From Branchiostoma belcheri (taxonomy: Eukaryota; Chordata; Leptocardii; Amphioxiformes; Branchiostomatidae), in the NCBI RefSeq assembly GCF_001625305.1, contig NW_017802780.1, positions 350,079 through 414,078 of the forward strand: 64,000 nucleotides of DNA, in the 5' to 3' direction. The notes beneath the pieces were generated by a model. That model did not search any database. It saw only the letters and a list, made by a program, of their open reading frames with translations, and was not told the DNA's origin. Shown one piece after another: positions 41,201 through 50,499 of this stretch. The number at the start of each line of letters is the position of its first letter. Position 1 is the stretch's first letter. Made by a program: the position numbers and the translations under genes.

Positions 41201-44096
41201 GGAAGAAAAATTCGCCCCAAAATGCACTTTTTCAACTTCCAAGACGGATAATTCCAGAACGCCGCCATCTTTAAAAAATCCGTCCGACACAGATCAGGAT
41301 TTTTTTCTTACCTACAATTTAAAATGTTTTTGAGGTAAATTGAATTTGTTTTTCTTGCGGTTTAAATACCATGTTTGCACCCATGTCAGACCGTGTGAGT
41401 AAGTGCAGGGGGTAACTTATATCCCCGTAAACAACAATTACGATCTTCAAGGTCACACACCGTGACGGCAGTAGCTTTGTTACATGTTACATATCCACTA
41501 TAAAACAGGTCATAGATATACTGTCCCGAAATTGGTTTATATTTGTAAAAGAGTGTTTTTTTTTTACTGTTAGGCGGTACCCGTGTAAAAACGGGCTTGA
41601 AGTCGCGGTTTACTGTACATGACCGCGGGTAACCCCGGATCGAACGAACGTTCGGTTCGATTGACGTCATATCGAATATGATTCGATTCGAATGACGTCA
41701 TATCGAACATGATTCTGTTCGATGAAAAGGTTGGAATATTTGGGCCCGAATTTGACCATCGTGCCTCTTAAGGCAAAACATTGATCTAGGGCGCAAGGTT
41801 AAAAGGCAAAAAAGTGGATACTTGGATACTTTATTCAGTCCATTAGCTGTGGTACACAGATACACGAATACACAGCTAATCTTCCTGGGCCTTAAGACAT
41901 AGACCAAGGACATACAAACTGCATAAAGGCTAACATCTAGTATTTACATCATGGATAATCATATCAATTAGACTAGTTGATATACATGACGAGCTCCTGC
42001 CGAAACCTAAACTTACTAGCGCATTTAACACCATCGGGCAAAGTGTTCCATGTAAAGACAGGCCTGTACATAAAAGTATTTTTCATGGCGTTAGTTTTGG
42101 GTTTAAACAGTCTGAATGTGCTTCTGCTTGCGTGGCGTGTCTTGTAACTGTGTCTGTGTTTGTTTGTTTGTTACTGGAAGCAACTGCTTGTACAGAACAG
42201 CCGGTTGTTGTGTGGCAAGAATCCTCCGAAGTTGAGAGCCTTTCTCTAACAGTCTGCCACAACAAAGACGTGGAAAGATGTTGAGCTGGTGTCTTGAAGT
42301 CACAGTGTAGGACCAGTCGTGCTGCTTTGTTTTGTGTGATTTGAAGTAGTTCAATGTTCTTCTGTGAAGTGGCGGAACAGACGCAAAAAAGTGTTGTGCA
42401 TCAGCCATCGATAAATAGACGCCCTGCCTACCTTCTGTAACCTGGCGACGTGGGGGAAACGTAGCAGTGACAGATGCAAACTGTGCGGGAACCGGGAAAC
42501 ACTTCACCACGTTCTGAACCACTGCAGTGTCTCTCTTCAACAAGGACGCTACACATTCCGACACAACGCCATACTGAAGCACATAACGGACAGCATACAG
42601 GACGCCATTGACCTCTCACAGATCACCGCCACTGTATATGCCGACATCCAAGGACACACGACCAACGGGGGGACTCTGCCGGTACACATACTGCCTACAA
42701 CACAGAAACCTGACTTAGTCACTTACCTTCGAGAACAAAACACAATCCATACTCAGGAACTGACCGTGCCGTTTGAACAGAATATCAAAACCAGTCACGA
42801 CCGTAAGGTCAACAAGTATGCAGCCCTAGCGGCAGACCTGAGAACAACAGGCATCACCACAACTCTTACCTGCTTCGAGATCGGATCCAGGGGACTCATC
42901 ACACCCGACAACAAGAGCAGACTTAGGACACTGTTTCATGTAGTTAAGTCAAAACCACCAAAGAACTTCTTTAAAGACATTAGCCGCATTGCCATTTTAT
43001 CGTCCTATGCTATATGGAATGCACATCACGAGCCGAATTGGGACTCAGATACCTTACTGTAACTACAATGTACTTATCATTAATACCGGCCTACTCCCTG
43101 AAATTATAACGTGGTTAAGTCGCATTAGATAGAAGTGGTAATCTTTTTAAGCCAAAGTCTAAAAATTCTTGTGATAATTTTAATGAAAACAGTGCAATAT
43201 TTAAGGAAACAGTGCAATATTGTATGTCCTGATGTATTGTATAGTGTCATACATGTATGTGTAATGTCTCCCTGCATGTTCGGTCAGTTATGGCCGATGT
43301 GACCTGGGATCAATGTTTCTTTCTTTTGTTTGTGAATAAAGAATGATTTTACTACTTCTATTGCACGTTATTTGTATTTTACTATTATTGCACATGTTTA
43401 CAGAGATTACCGGTTGGAAAACAGCCCAGACGGGGACTCATCATCTACGGCTGCCTGAGCATTTTGTTCGAATGGAACAGTCAGTTCGATTAAAGTCAAT
43501 TAATCGATTACTGTTCAGCAGTGTCCTGTGTAGTCATGGTCTACCTCCATGGTATAGTGATGCCCGGTAAGAGGTAGGTAGGCAGAATGTCTGGATGTAC
43601 TGTGGTATGTGTCCCGCCCTCTAGGACGTCTGGACTCAGGCTAAACCTTATCGTAACCGCGGCTTCTAGCGTCGAGTACCAACCCTGCAGGGTGGTGACC
43701 AGTTCCTTCAGTACACTGTCATGGCGCCAGGCGCATCTGTCCGTCAGTGTCACTGGACAGGCATTAAGAACATGACGGAGTGACTGTGACCTTGACACAG
43801 GGGGCATTTTGTTGAAAGGACAGTCCCTAGCGGTCCGGGTTGTCCCTTGTTGGTAGCCAGTTTGTTCCCAGTTTACTTGGAAACAGCTGAAAAGTTAATT
43901 GGGTAAAGAAAGAACAGGGAGTGGTTAACTGAAGAAACCTCGAAGTAAAATGTAAAACTGAATCTTTTCCTTTCTTCGACAGACTGGCATGGGCTATGGC
44001 GGCCATCTTTTCGCGTTCGATCATGTCAAAAAGGGACGGTGGAATGATGACCAGTGCTACCGTCACTATCCCTTCATCTGCAAGCGTCAAAAATGA
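32147..44096 (+). CDS. Type II membrane C-type lectin with three EGF repeats (nine coding exons)
   Basis: Exons: 32147-32402, 37419-37555, 38129-38318, 38497-38607, 38760-38870, 39022-39132, 39265-39435, 39867-40039, 43983-44096. All have GT/AG sites and agree in phase (1, 0, 1, 1, 1, 1, 1, 0, stop). The product would be about 420 residues: cytoplasmic tail, one transmembrane helix, helical stalk, three EGF-like modules and a C-type lectin domain at the C-terminus. The in-frame TAA at 38258-38260 in exon 3 would cut it after the stalk, so the copy may be non-functional. It lies head-to-head with the polycystin gene, about 4 kb apart. Its introns hold most of the mobile elements of the central region. 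Confidence 0.8.
32564..32605 (-). ncRNA. Hammerhead ribozyme motif (left arm)
   Basis: On the minus strand: GUCA, CUGACGA, a seven-base-pair stem II (AGCUAGU/ACUAGCU) with a four-base loop, GAAAC, GUC and UGAC. Stem II here is fully paired, unlike the right arm, so this copy may be the better preserved one. Confidence 0.55.
32807..32848 (+). ncRNA. Hammerhead ribozyme motif (right arm)
   Basis: Core CUGACGA (32811-32817), stem II hairpin 32818-32836, GAAA (32837-32840), short stem III plus GUC (to 32844), predicted cleavage after C32844. Stem I is formed by GUCA (32807-32810) pairing with UGAC (32845-32848). The stem II side has one A-G bulge or wobble. Stem III is palindromic (ACGU), so activity as a dimer is likely in the known family. 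Confidence 0.55.
33427..34057. repeat. Tandem duplication, unit 1 (about 630 bp)
   Basis: Starts 'tgcttaggagaatgtcggga' and runs to 'atttttatatatctttttgt'-like AT-rich sequence. The unit is repeated immediately downstream (34058 on) with about 95% identity by eye. It encodes nothing recognised. Confidence 0.85.
34058..35070. repeat. Tandem duplication, unit 2, interrupted by a SINE
   Basis: Same sequence as unit 1 with scattered substitutions. The match breaks at 34477 (gataatt) and resumes at about 34878 (aaaagcaatag). The intervening 400 bp is a tRNA-derived SINE, so the SINE arrived after the duplication. Confidence 0.85.
34478..34877 (+). mobile_element. tRNA-derived SINE, complete copy
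   Basis: The head contains an A box gtggcgcagtcggtagcgcg and a perfect B box ggttcgaaccc. The body includes gggaaaggcactttacacga, 'cctcacttcactcaggtgga' and 'taaaggcggtttaccggtta'. The 3' tail is (CAAA)n. Insertion into a duplicated segment fixes both boundaries, with a short AATT-type target duplication. Confidence 0.85.
35140..35368. repeat. (TG)n microsatellite
   Basis: About 220 bp of TG dinucleotides interrupted by TTAG and TCTG steps. Apparent Val/Cys-rich ORFs here are artefacts. Confidence 0.95.
35456..35516. repeat. (TC)n microsatellite
   Basis: A pyrimidine-rich run with uninterrupted TC at its end. Confidence 0.85.
35584..35870 (+). mobile_element. tRNA-derived SINE, 3'-truncated copy
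   Basis: Same family as 34478: B box gggttcgaatcc, 'ctttcctcacttcactcaga', 'gttagggacgtccctcggat'. The match ends near 35800, and the sequence then diverges into a short A-rich end. Confidence 0.75.
36575..37100 (+). mobile_element. SINE 3' half split by a Harbinger-like MITE
   Basis: The segment 'ggtgtgagtggttcaaacct'...cttgtac (to 36635) matches the SINE at 34478. The SINE continues at 37046 with cgtgtacaaaactggtgtg, 'taaaggcggtttaccggtta' and a (CAAA) tail. The MITE between them is flanked by TTA on both sides. Confidence 0.8.
36639..37042 (+). mobile_element. Harbinger-like MITE, complete 404-bp copy
   Basis: The ends are inverted: gaccacaccgacttaatttc at the left and the complement of ggccacaccgtcttaatttt at the right. 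A TTA target duplication lies at 36636-36638 and 37043-37045. Three-base TWA duplications with GG-starting termini are typical of PIF/Harbinger elements. No transposase is present. The right terminal region shares the gcgcgc-rich subterminal block with the other family members. Confidence 0.85.
37120..37395. other. Unrecognised segment between the SINE and lectin exon 2
   Basis: Contains a short open frame without known motifs and an A/T-rich end (aataaaataaaaataaac). It could be a LINE 3' remnant. No stronger statement is possible. Confidence 0.3.
37419..37555 (+). CDS. Lectin gene exon 2: transmembrane helix
   Basis: Phase 1 to 0. It encodes a short basic approach ([11 protein letters not shown]) and a hydrophobic helix ([20 protein letters not shown] followed by ILATHLNL), then the donor GAG|GTAGGC. 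This is a type II signal-anchor. Intron 1 (5.0 kb) contains the fold-back ribozyme element, the tandem duplication, SINEs, microsatellites and a MITE. Confidence 0.75.
37820..37950. repeat. Paired small palindromes (ctgtatccactggatacag)
   Basis: Two related units about 80 bp apart each contain tgtatccact-g-atacA-G hairpins preceded by gtctat. They lie in the lectin-gene intron between exons 2 and 3. Confidence 0.5.
38129..38318 (+). CDS. Lectin gene exon 3: stalk with in-frame stop codon
   Basis: Reads [20 protein letters not shown] then [23 protein letters not shown] and TAA (38258-38260), then N-I-S-L-N-S-K and a Thr/Pro-rich end, with donor CAG|GTAAAA. The frame before and after the stop is the one that joins the flanking exons, so the stop interrupts an otherwise coherent exon. 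Possible causes are a null allele, early pseudogenisation or a base-calling error. Confidence 0.65.
38497..39132 (+). CDS. Lectin gene exons 4-6: three EGF-like modules
   Basis: Three 111-nt phase 1-1 exons (38497-38607, 38760-38870, 39022-39132). Each reads DLNEC...[22 protein letters not shown]. The DLNEC start and the G-Y/aromatic spacing fit calcium-binding EGF modules, although the Asn for hydroxylation is replaced. The second half of each exon is nearly identical among the three at DNA level, which points to recent exon duplication or gene conversion. Confidence 0.9.
39265..40039 (+). CDS. Lectin gene exons 7-8: C-type lectin domain, first two thirds
   Basis: Exon 39265-39435 encodes [33 protein letters not shown] and EANFVNTII. 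Exon 39867-40039 encodes [32 protein letters not shown] and NCVGMYSK. These are the canonical CTLD cysteines and WIGL-like core (here WFGL). The calcium/sugar loop is Gln-Pro-Asn. EPN favours mannose-type and QPD galactose-type ligands, so QPN leaves specificity open. Confidence 0.88.
40205..40330 (-). mobile_element. (AAT)n tract and probable LINE 3' end, minus strand
   Basis: An (AAT)n run at 40207-40229 is followed by 'ggtttattcgtcattcatca', which on the minus strand reads as a 3' end with AATAAACC and an (ATT)n tail. No coding remnant was identified upstream of it. Confidence 0.45.
41810..42415 (-). mobile_element. LINE ORF2 C-terminal fragment and 3' UTR
   Basis: The minus strand encodes [20 protein letters not shown], then after frame changes [20 protein letters not shown] and [19 protein letters not shown], a standard LINE RT C-terminus. 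The 3' end reads ctgaataaagtatccaagtatcc, an AATAAA followed by a short AGTATCC repeat tail. It is a different family from the LINEs at 52000 and 56000. It lies in the last intron of the lectin gene. Confidence 0.7.
42427..43065 (+). mobile_element. Fragment of an R2/REL-endonuclease-type LINE
   Basis: One uninterrupted frame encodes a C-x2-C...H-x4-C zinc knuckle ([18 protein letters not shown]), [55 protein letters not shown] and [12 protein letters not shown]. This matches the restriction-like endonuclease domain at the C-terminus of early-branching LINEs, including the PD...E catalytic arrangement (K-P-D-L-V, then E-L-T-V-P-F-E). It ends at TAA (43060-43062). The RT part is missing. Confidence 0.75.
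43560..43830 (-). mobile_element. Second REL-LINE zinc-knuckle fragment, opposite strand
   Basis: The minus strand reads [20 protein letters not shown] then [13 protein letters not shown], homologous to the H-x4-C and R-Y-T-F-R-H region of the fragment at 42427. The preceding C-P-L-C-Q is in another frame, so it is a decayed copy. Confidence 0.55.
43983..44096 (+). CDS. Lectin gene exon 9: end of the C-type lectin domain
   Basis: After acceptor cttcgacag, the phase-0 frame gives [20 protein letters not shown] and TGA. The WND motif (second calcium-site element) and the final F-I-C-K complete the CTLD. The 3.9-kb intron before it contains LINE debris. No clear poly(A) signal was seen within 100 bp of the stop. 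Confidence 0.88.
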   Translation, partial: TGMGYGGHLFAFDHVKKGRWNDDQCYRHYPFICKRQK

Positions 44097-44221
44097 CAAT
44101 GCTACATTCTTTCCCAGCGAAACCTTGTCTCTACAAACAAGGCAGGTGGACGGGACAAATGAAGAAAGTGGAAGCCACGTTGGAAGACGTAAAAGCTACA
44201 GCACACGCCTGTAGCAATTAA

Positions 44222-44354
44222 GGGTTAATGACCCACCCCAAGTTGTTTATTGTGAAATAACATCTGGTCAGCGACCTATAGCCACCGAACAAACCACCGA
44301 GTCAGCGAGGTGTTATGTCACCGTAAACACCGAGGGAAGAGCGGGTCATTAACG
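44222..44354. mobile_element. Small palindromic repeat, copy 1
   Basis: Terminal inverted motifs gggttaatgacccacccc and gcgggtcattaacg enclose about 100 bp containing atagccaccgaacaaaccacc. It is homologous to copy 2 at 44579. Confidence 0.6.
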
Positions 44355-44578
44355 TTTTTATGATGTAGTCAATTCGTATCATAAACGTTATTATTCTGTA
44401 GCCAATTCAAACTGACGTTGACATTGTTAGAAGATTTAAAAACTTAATAAGTTGAAAAAGTTGAAAGCCATCATTCCTACAGGTGTTTATTCCAACAATC
44501 TTTTTTCTTCAATCTTCCTTCAATGATTCCACTTATTATCAAGTTTTCAAAGATACAGGAGCAGGAGAACACATTTAA

Positions 44579-44690
44579 GGGTTAATGTCCCGCCCCGAGG
44601 TGAATATGGTGTGATAAAGCCTTGTCAGTGGCTATAACCACCGAATAAAGCCACCAAGTGAGCGCACCGAGAAAGGGCGGGCCATTAACG
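44579..44690. mobile_element. Small palindromic repeat, copy 2
   Basis: Termini gggttaatgtcccgccccg and gggcgggccattaacg, with ataaccaccgaataaagccac inside. It is a MITE-like relative of copy 1. A half-copy (gtaatgacccgtcccaaggt) lies near 28718. Confidence 0.6.
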
Positions 44691-44699
44691 CTATTATCA

Positions 44700-46226
44700 T
44701 ATAGCTTACACGATAGCCTATCCATACTGATGCAGTGAAGAGTCACACAATGTACCCCTTGCACATGCTGAATAGAACATAGAATATTTGTTCCGTCTGG
44801 AGTCACCTGAGGTCACAGGGGGGTTCATGTTCTATGTCTTCTATCTGGGTCACAGGCAGGGAACAGGTGTTCTTATGGGAGTCATTGGAACACAACTCAA
44901 GTTATTTTTGGATTTTTTAGAAGTAGAGCCGTGTTCTATTGGGTCACCTGAGGTCATATGTGGGTGATTATTTATTTTGTTTAATGTATGGATTGGGATG
45001 AATAAATACCCGATTTTGACTCTATTTGTGACATTACGGCGACATAAAGAATGTGGAATGGAGCCTTCTGATTGGTCAACGTCACCCGGCTATATGATAA
45101 TATGTATTAATTTGCATTTGGTACAGTATGAAAAAGTAATAATTGATAGACAAAAATACACAAGATACAATCATTATGATACTAGTATACAGTTTCTTGG
45201 TGAGACAAACAAGAAGCATGACAACCTAAGCTACACCATGTGGCTGGCTTTGTTTGTTTGAACCACTTTCTTTTCCATACAGGTCTGCAGGTCGCTTTTC
45301 ATGTTGTTGTAAGAAAAAGATTTTTGCCTTAGTGAAGTGATGGCCTGGCTTTATGATAATAACAAAAAATTAATAAGTCACTTACTTCGGCAAACTGATT
45401 GTATTTTTTTCTGACAATAATGACTCATGTTCTTTTTTTTCTCAATTTTTTTAGTAAGGAAACACAAGAGCAATCATAAGGAAAACATACAAGCACTTTT
45501 ACATATTTAGTAACAGAAAGCACAGGTAACATATGTGTGCACACGGCACAGAAAGCATTAATAATGTTTTAAGTATCAAAAATTAAACCATGTTCCATTG
45601 TGCACTTTGGAAAAAACTTTCAAAAAAACCTGTGTGCCTTCATATCAGTAAACATTTCGTGAACTTGAATCCCGTTGAAATTGGAAGATTTTTGTAGTCA
45701 CATTGCTTAGATTTGAGTGGGAAAATGTTTTAACGGTTGGAAAGTAAAAATTACAAGTAGATGGAAGTAGTTTTCTGTGCTAACTAAACTTCTGTCACAC
45801 ACTCATGTCATTTGAAAATAGCTGCCACTGCAATGTTTGTTTTATGTAGCAAGCAACTAAATGTTAATGACATTGTGTCAATAATTATTACATTATCAAG
45901 TTCTAATTGTATATTATTGGAAGGAAGAAATGGCTGAATTCATCTATTGAGAAGGATTGTATAAATTAGTACTTATTTTACTTAACTTTCATGTTGTGTT
46001 TGTGCATAACATGTAGTATGCAATATAGAAAGACAAAATGTATTCCTATATTAGCTTGGTTTGGAGTCATAAAAATGCTATGTTCTGAATTTGATGAGAT
46101 ACCATTATGGTAATTAATGGCTTTTTGAAAAGCATCACAATGAGGGACCATATTGAATTGCATTCGTTCTGAAGATTTTTTCTAAGATACGTGACGTGTA
46201 GGGGGTAAATAAATGCTGTAAACTAA
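44700..46226. other. AT-rich intergenic region, nothing recognised
   Basis: No exons or RNA genes seen. A short block at 45054-45112 (gattggtcaacgtcacccggc) recurs at 53788-53850, suggesting an unclassified dispersed repeat. Confidence 0.4.
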
Positions 46227-47901
46227 GGCCACACCAAGTAAATTTTATGGATGACGTCCTTTGGAGACCCTAAATCTAATGCGAGAGGGCGAAAAAAAAA
46301 CAAGAAGGGCCCTAAAAAACAAGATGCCTAGATTAGAAATATAATAAGAGACGACAAATATTAGGACACAAATTGAGTGAGGTGACACAGTGTAACAAGC
46401 AAGAAGTCTTTTATTCATCATCAAAACAGCAATAAATCAGGTGGCACAGTGGACAGTGAAAACAGGATGGTAATACTTTCTTCGCGTTATGCTAAGGTCA
46501 CATTTGAAACGGCGCCCGTTCGGCATGTCCTCGGCGTAGACGCCGGCCGGCGTCATGGCGCCGAGCGTGCGCCGTACTGTCAGGGTCACAATTAAATGTT
46601 CCTTTACGGCTCCCTGTCGGGGCCTGCTTGTGCTCAGGCCGGCGGCTCTCATTAATATTCATAAACTTTTGCGGCCGGTTTCTGTCAGGGACCCGTCCGG
46701 TGGCCGGTCAGTCGCCCGCCTTGACCCGTGCGGCGTGTGGTAGGGTGCCGACCGGCTCTTACAGTTCGGCCGGGCAGCTGTCAGGTCCCTGGCGGGTTCC
46801 TGGCGGGATCCCGACGGGCTCCTCTCGTGTTTTTGAGCAGGTACATATATAAGCGCTGCACTGCCTGCTACCGTTCACTTCAACTAAAGAGTACACGTCA
46901 AGTAAAGAGTACACTGAAGTTGGCGATGCAGCGTTCAGTGCAACCTGCAAACAACTTACAAGCCGTCTGAGATTGAGATTGGTGACAACCTACAAGTAGG
47001 TCTTCTGGCAATGGAAGCTGAAGAAGAGAGGCAGGCAGAACTGGTGCGTCGCAAAAGTAACCGAGGGCCTACTTTCGAAAGTACTTCAACAGTGACGCAG
47101 GAAGTGTGTCGTGGCAGCTCCTTGCTATTGAGCAATAAAACCACTGAATATCGTTACTTCTGTTGAAATTTGGACTGAAAAAAAATGCCAATAACTTCTG
47201 CTTCCATTTCATCACGTAGGCATATGAGGTAACAAGAGATAATGTCAGACACATTTTATTCCTGTTATGATCTGTTTTATGAAGCTGGCAGGAGAGCCGT
47301 GCCGGCTGTTTTCCCTTGCGCTTCGACATTCTGACACACAAATACAAGGTGTAACACACACAAGTACACGATGTAACACATACGTGGTGAACTGTGCGAC
47401 GTAGTCTGAGGCAGGAGTTTATATATGCTCCCTATAAGCCCCTTTTCCTGACCATCTGATGCACTGATCAGCACATGTGACGTCATAACCATAGGCAGGT
47501 GCCTGTTCGGCCGCCCGACCGGTCCCCAGCAGTGAGGTTACGGCGTCGCTTCGGCGTATTTCGCCGAACGGGGCCCGAAGTGATTTTAACTCTGAGTTAA
47601 AATTGATTCGGCGACCGCGCGGGGCCAAAAATAGGCCGGCAACCGTCGGGAAGCCCGCCGGTCTCCGTCCAGGTCCCGTTCGGTAGTGCCCAAAAAACAC
47701 GCCGAACACGCGCCGAGCGGGCCCCTTTCTTGAATTGTGACCTAAGCATTACGCGTTTCACGTCAATCTGACGATTTACGGCACTGTCGTGACTCTTTGG
47801 TCAGAGTTACAGGAAGCGGAATTTCTTGGGGATTTTTTCTAGGAATATGCCAAAATCAATGCGCGCGCGGACATCATCCATAAAATTTACTTGGTGTGGC
47901 C
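46227..47901 (+). mobile_element. Harbinger-like MITE (complete), split by a second element
   Basis: Termini GGCCACACCAAGTAAATTTT at the left and the exact complement at the right, with TAA target duplication at 46224-46226 and 47902-47904. Removing the inner element (46496-47742) leaves about 425 bp, the size of the complete copy at 36639. It is non-coding. Terminal similarity suggests it is younger than the partial copy at 3488. Confidence 0.85.
46496..47742 (+). mobile_element. Second TWA-target DNA transposon nested in the MITE
   Basis: Termini GGTCACATTTGAAACGG and CTTGAATTGTGACC, flanked by TAA at 46493-46495 and 47743-47745. GC-rich subterminal repeats (gccggcgtcatggcgccgag, ggccgcccgaccggtcccc) surround a central segment with a TATA-like box (acatatataagc, 46845-46857), a short ORF starting near 47010 and an AATAAA near 47133. 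This looks like an internally deleted derivative that kept a promoter and terminator. No transposase domain is readable. Confidence 0.75.
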
Positions 47902-47904
47902 TAA

Positions 47905-49103
47905 ACGATAATTACATACAATCATTGTCCACAAAGACTTATGAAATTGTTCAGATTATTGAAATATTCTATTCATGGGTACGTCCGTATTAGAGTCACT
48001 TTGTTCAAATTTCTTGAAAAAATGAAATTATATTTTTACATATCGCGACTGTATCAAGAAAAATAAATGTCATCAACTACTAGTATTGCAATGTAAAATC
48101 GCTGCTGATTGTGACAATGGTCAAAAATGGGTCAAATGTTACACTGCTGTAAAGAAGAGTTAAACAATAACCGAAACTAAGCAAACAATACTGGGTCATA
48201 ATATCAATGCCATGCCGATTGGTATGTATATGATGTATAACTTATTGGTCATTTTCTGAATATACATTTTTCTGCTTTTCAATATCTATCACTTTGCGTA
48301 GCAAAGGCAATAAATAGACAATGATGTGTAATGAAGTGTTGTTTTCTTTTTGTATTGTTGTCTATATGAACATACAATCCTGCTTTTTTTTAGTACACCT
48401 CAACCACCTCAAACCACCCACCTTCTTTGTCAGCCAGAGGTATATAAACATGGCAATCTTGTGATAAGTCAGGAAATCTCTTGTTACATTCCTCTGATGT
48501 AAGAGTTATGTAACGCACTACAACATCGTTTTTCTGTAGAAACAGATTAATAGTTGGGAAAACATTTCCCTTGGCTGACAGGTTGCAGATAAATTGAGCA
48601 TGAAGCCTTACTATAGCTGCTAACGTGAAGATACTAAACTATCAAACCGGCAAGTCTGCACTTCCAAAAACAAACACTTCCTACCTACCTTATAATAAAT
48701 ATCTGTTCATTTTAAAACCATCCCAATGCAAAAAAATACACTTTCAGTGCAAACATAAAGTTCTTAAATAAATTCCGTGCAAAATATAAAAATAAAAAAA
48801 ATATTGAAAAGGCTATGGACATAACCTTAAAAATTATTAAATTTTACCTCACGTAAAATGGTGGTCTAATAAATACTGCTGATATTTTGTTTTTCTGATA
48901 TAATGAGTTTTTTTTTAGCATCGAGGCTTGTAGATGTCTCTTTGAAGTCTTTAAACCTTAAAATGTAGGGTAATAACCAGCCTCGGGGCATATACGGTAT
49001 CACAAGGCATGGTCGGTTCTTAACCGTTATTAACCTAAAAGGCGTATCGAGGCAGCGAATTAGACTTACTACAGAGTTTTAAATGTTAGTGGCAGTCTCA
49101 GAA
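47905..49103. other. AT-rich region with a diverged dispersed repeat
   Basis: Roughly 48410-48890 resembles 2790-3250 in ordered blocks (gataagtc, atctgttcattttaaaacca, cccaatgcaaaa, gcaaacat, tatcaaaa/tattgaaa, tggtggtct). No genes were recognised. Confidence 0.4.
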
Positions 49104-50014
49104 CCCTACCGTAGACCGGGGGGGGGGCTAAAAGTGCCCGCGGCAACTTTGATGTCACCTAGCGTCTGAACGGCTAGCCGTAAAACGACCAAACTTGGTG
49201 ACTTTTCCTAAAATATTGTTGGCAACAATTCTCTATCATTGGAATAAGATAATAATTTTTTGTGTTGCCATGGCAACGGGTTTCTGACAGGCATTTTTGA
49301 CTAAATTTAGTACTTTTTGTTTCAACAATAGAACTTTATGGGTTTAATGTCAAGTTACTCATGGTTTCTAATATAAATAACATCCCATATAATTTTATGT
49401 AAATTTTATTATTAAATATGCATAATTTATGCTAATTTGATGGCGTCATTGGCCAAAATCCAAGATGGCGGACCATATCATTAGAACAGGTATATACGGG
49501 TTATTTTCATTAAAATTTCATCAATACTTCCATTTCTTTTACAAAAAGGTTTGAATGAAGGTTTTTAGTATGTTTACAATGTATTTTAGGCTTTATCATG
49601 AAAAAAAACTATTTTTGAAAATTCAAGATTGATGATCCAAGATGGCGGATATCTTAAATATGCATGACGTCATTTTATGACGTCACCGGTGTTGCTATGG
49701 GCAACATTAGACTTAGTACACACTAATATTCTGTCATAAACACTTTTGGTAAAGTTATGTTGTATACCAGGGAGGTTTTTAGGGAAAAACCTATTTAGAC
49801 GGTTTTGGCCAATAAAATCACATTAATGACGTCATAATGACGTCATATTACGTCATAACGACATAAAAATTGTAGATATGATAAATTTTCACTAGTACAC
49901 CATTCTCTGAAAATTTGGTGGTCATACGACATACCGTTCGCGAGTTCTTAGGGGGGGGTCAAAAGAGCCCCCCCCCGGTCCCCCCATGTCAAAAAAAGCC
50001 CGGTCTAGGTAGGG
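49104..50014 (-). mobile_element. piggyBac-like MITE, copy B
   Basis: Inverted relative to copies A and C. Left terminus CCCTACCGTAGACCGGGG, right terminus CCCGGTCTAGGTAGGG followed by TTAA (50015-50018). The left TTAA has decayed to AGAA. The interior matches the other copies throughout and contains four TGACGTCA octamers. Confidence 0.85.
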
Positions 50015-50499
50015 TTAAAGTTAAATCCTTCTTGCACCTTTTTATAAATACAGGCTTTTTATATAACGTCATGCACCATGTTGGATTACAGTGTAAGCAC
50101 CCCAACATGCTGCTGTAATCAATGTATTATTATATGTTCAATACGAGACATTTAGGTCACATAGTTCTATAATTAAGCACCACCGCAGCAGGGTGATGTT
50201 CCACTGGTACGGTGTACATATTCAATTATCATTGTTTCTATGTGTTGCATGTGTCAATTTTTGTTCCAACATTTAAAGACAAGGCGTTTGTGACCGCACG
50301 CTCAAGTTTTCTTTTTTTTTCAGCTTTTATGACTATCCTTACTTATTTATTTATTTATTCATTTATTACAATTAACCACATACATAATATACATGGAGGG
50401 CATGGTGGAACAGGTGCACTTAAGTGCACCTTTTCAAGGCCACCATGCCCACAAATAAATAGACAATGTGCATAAAAAAATTCAAAACAGTGATACTAT

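Noticed and set aside
41641-41715. Possible regulatory palindrome with repeated gttcgat and gacgtcatatcgaa
   Set aside because: Looks like a short local duplication with no copies elsewhere in the window; too little to call a feature.
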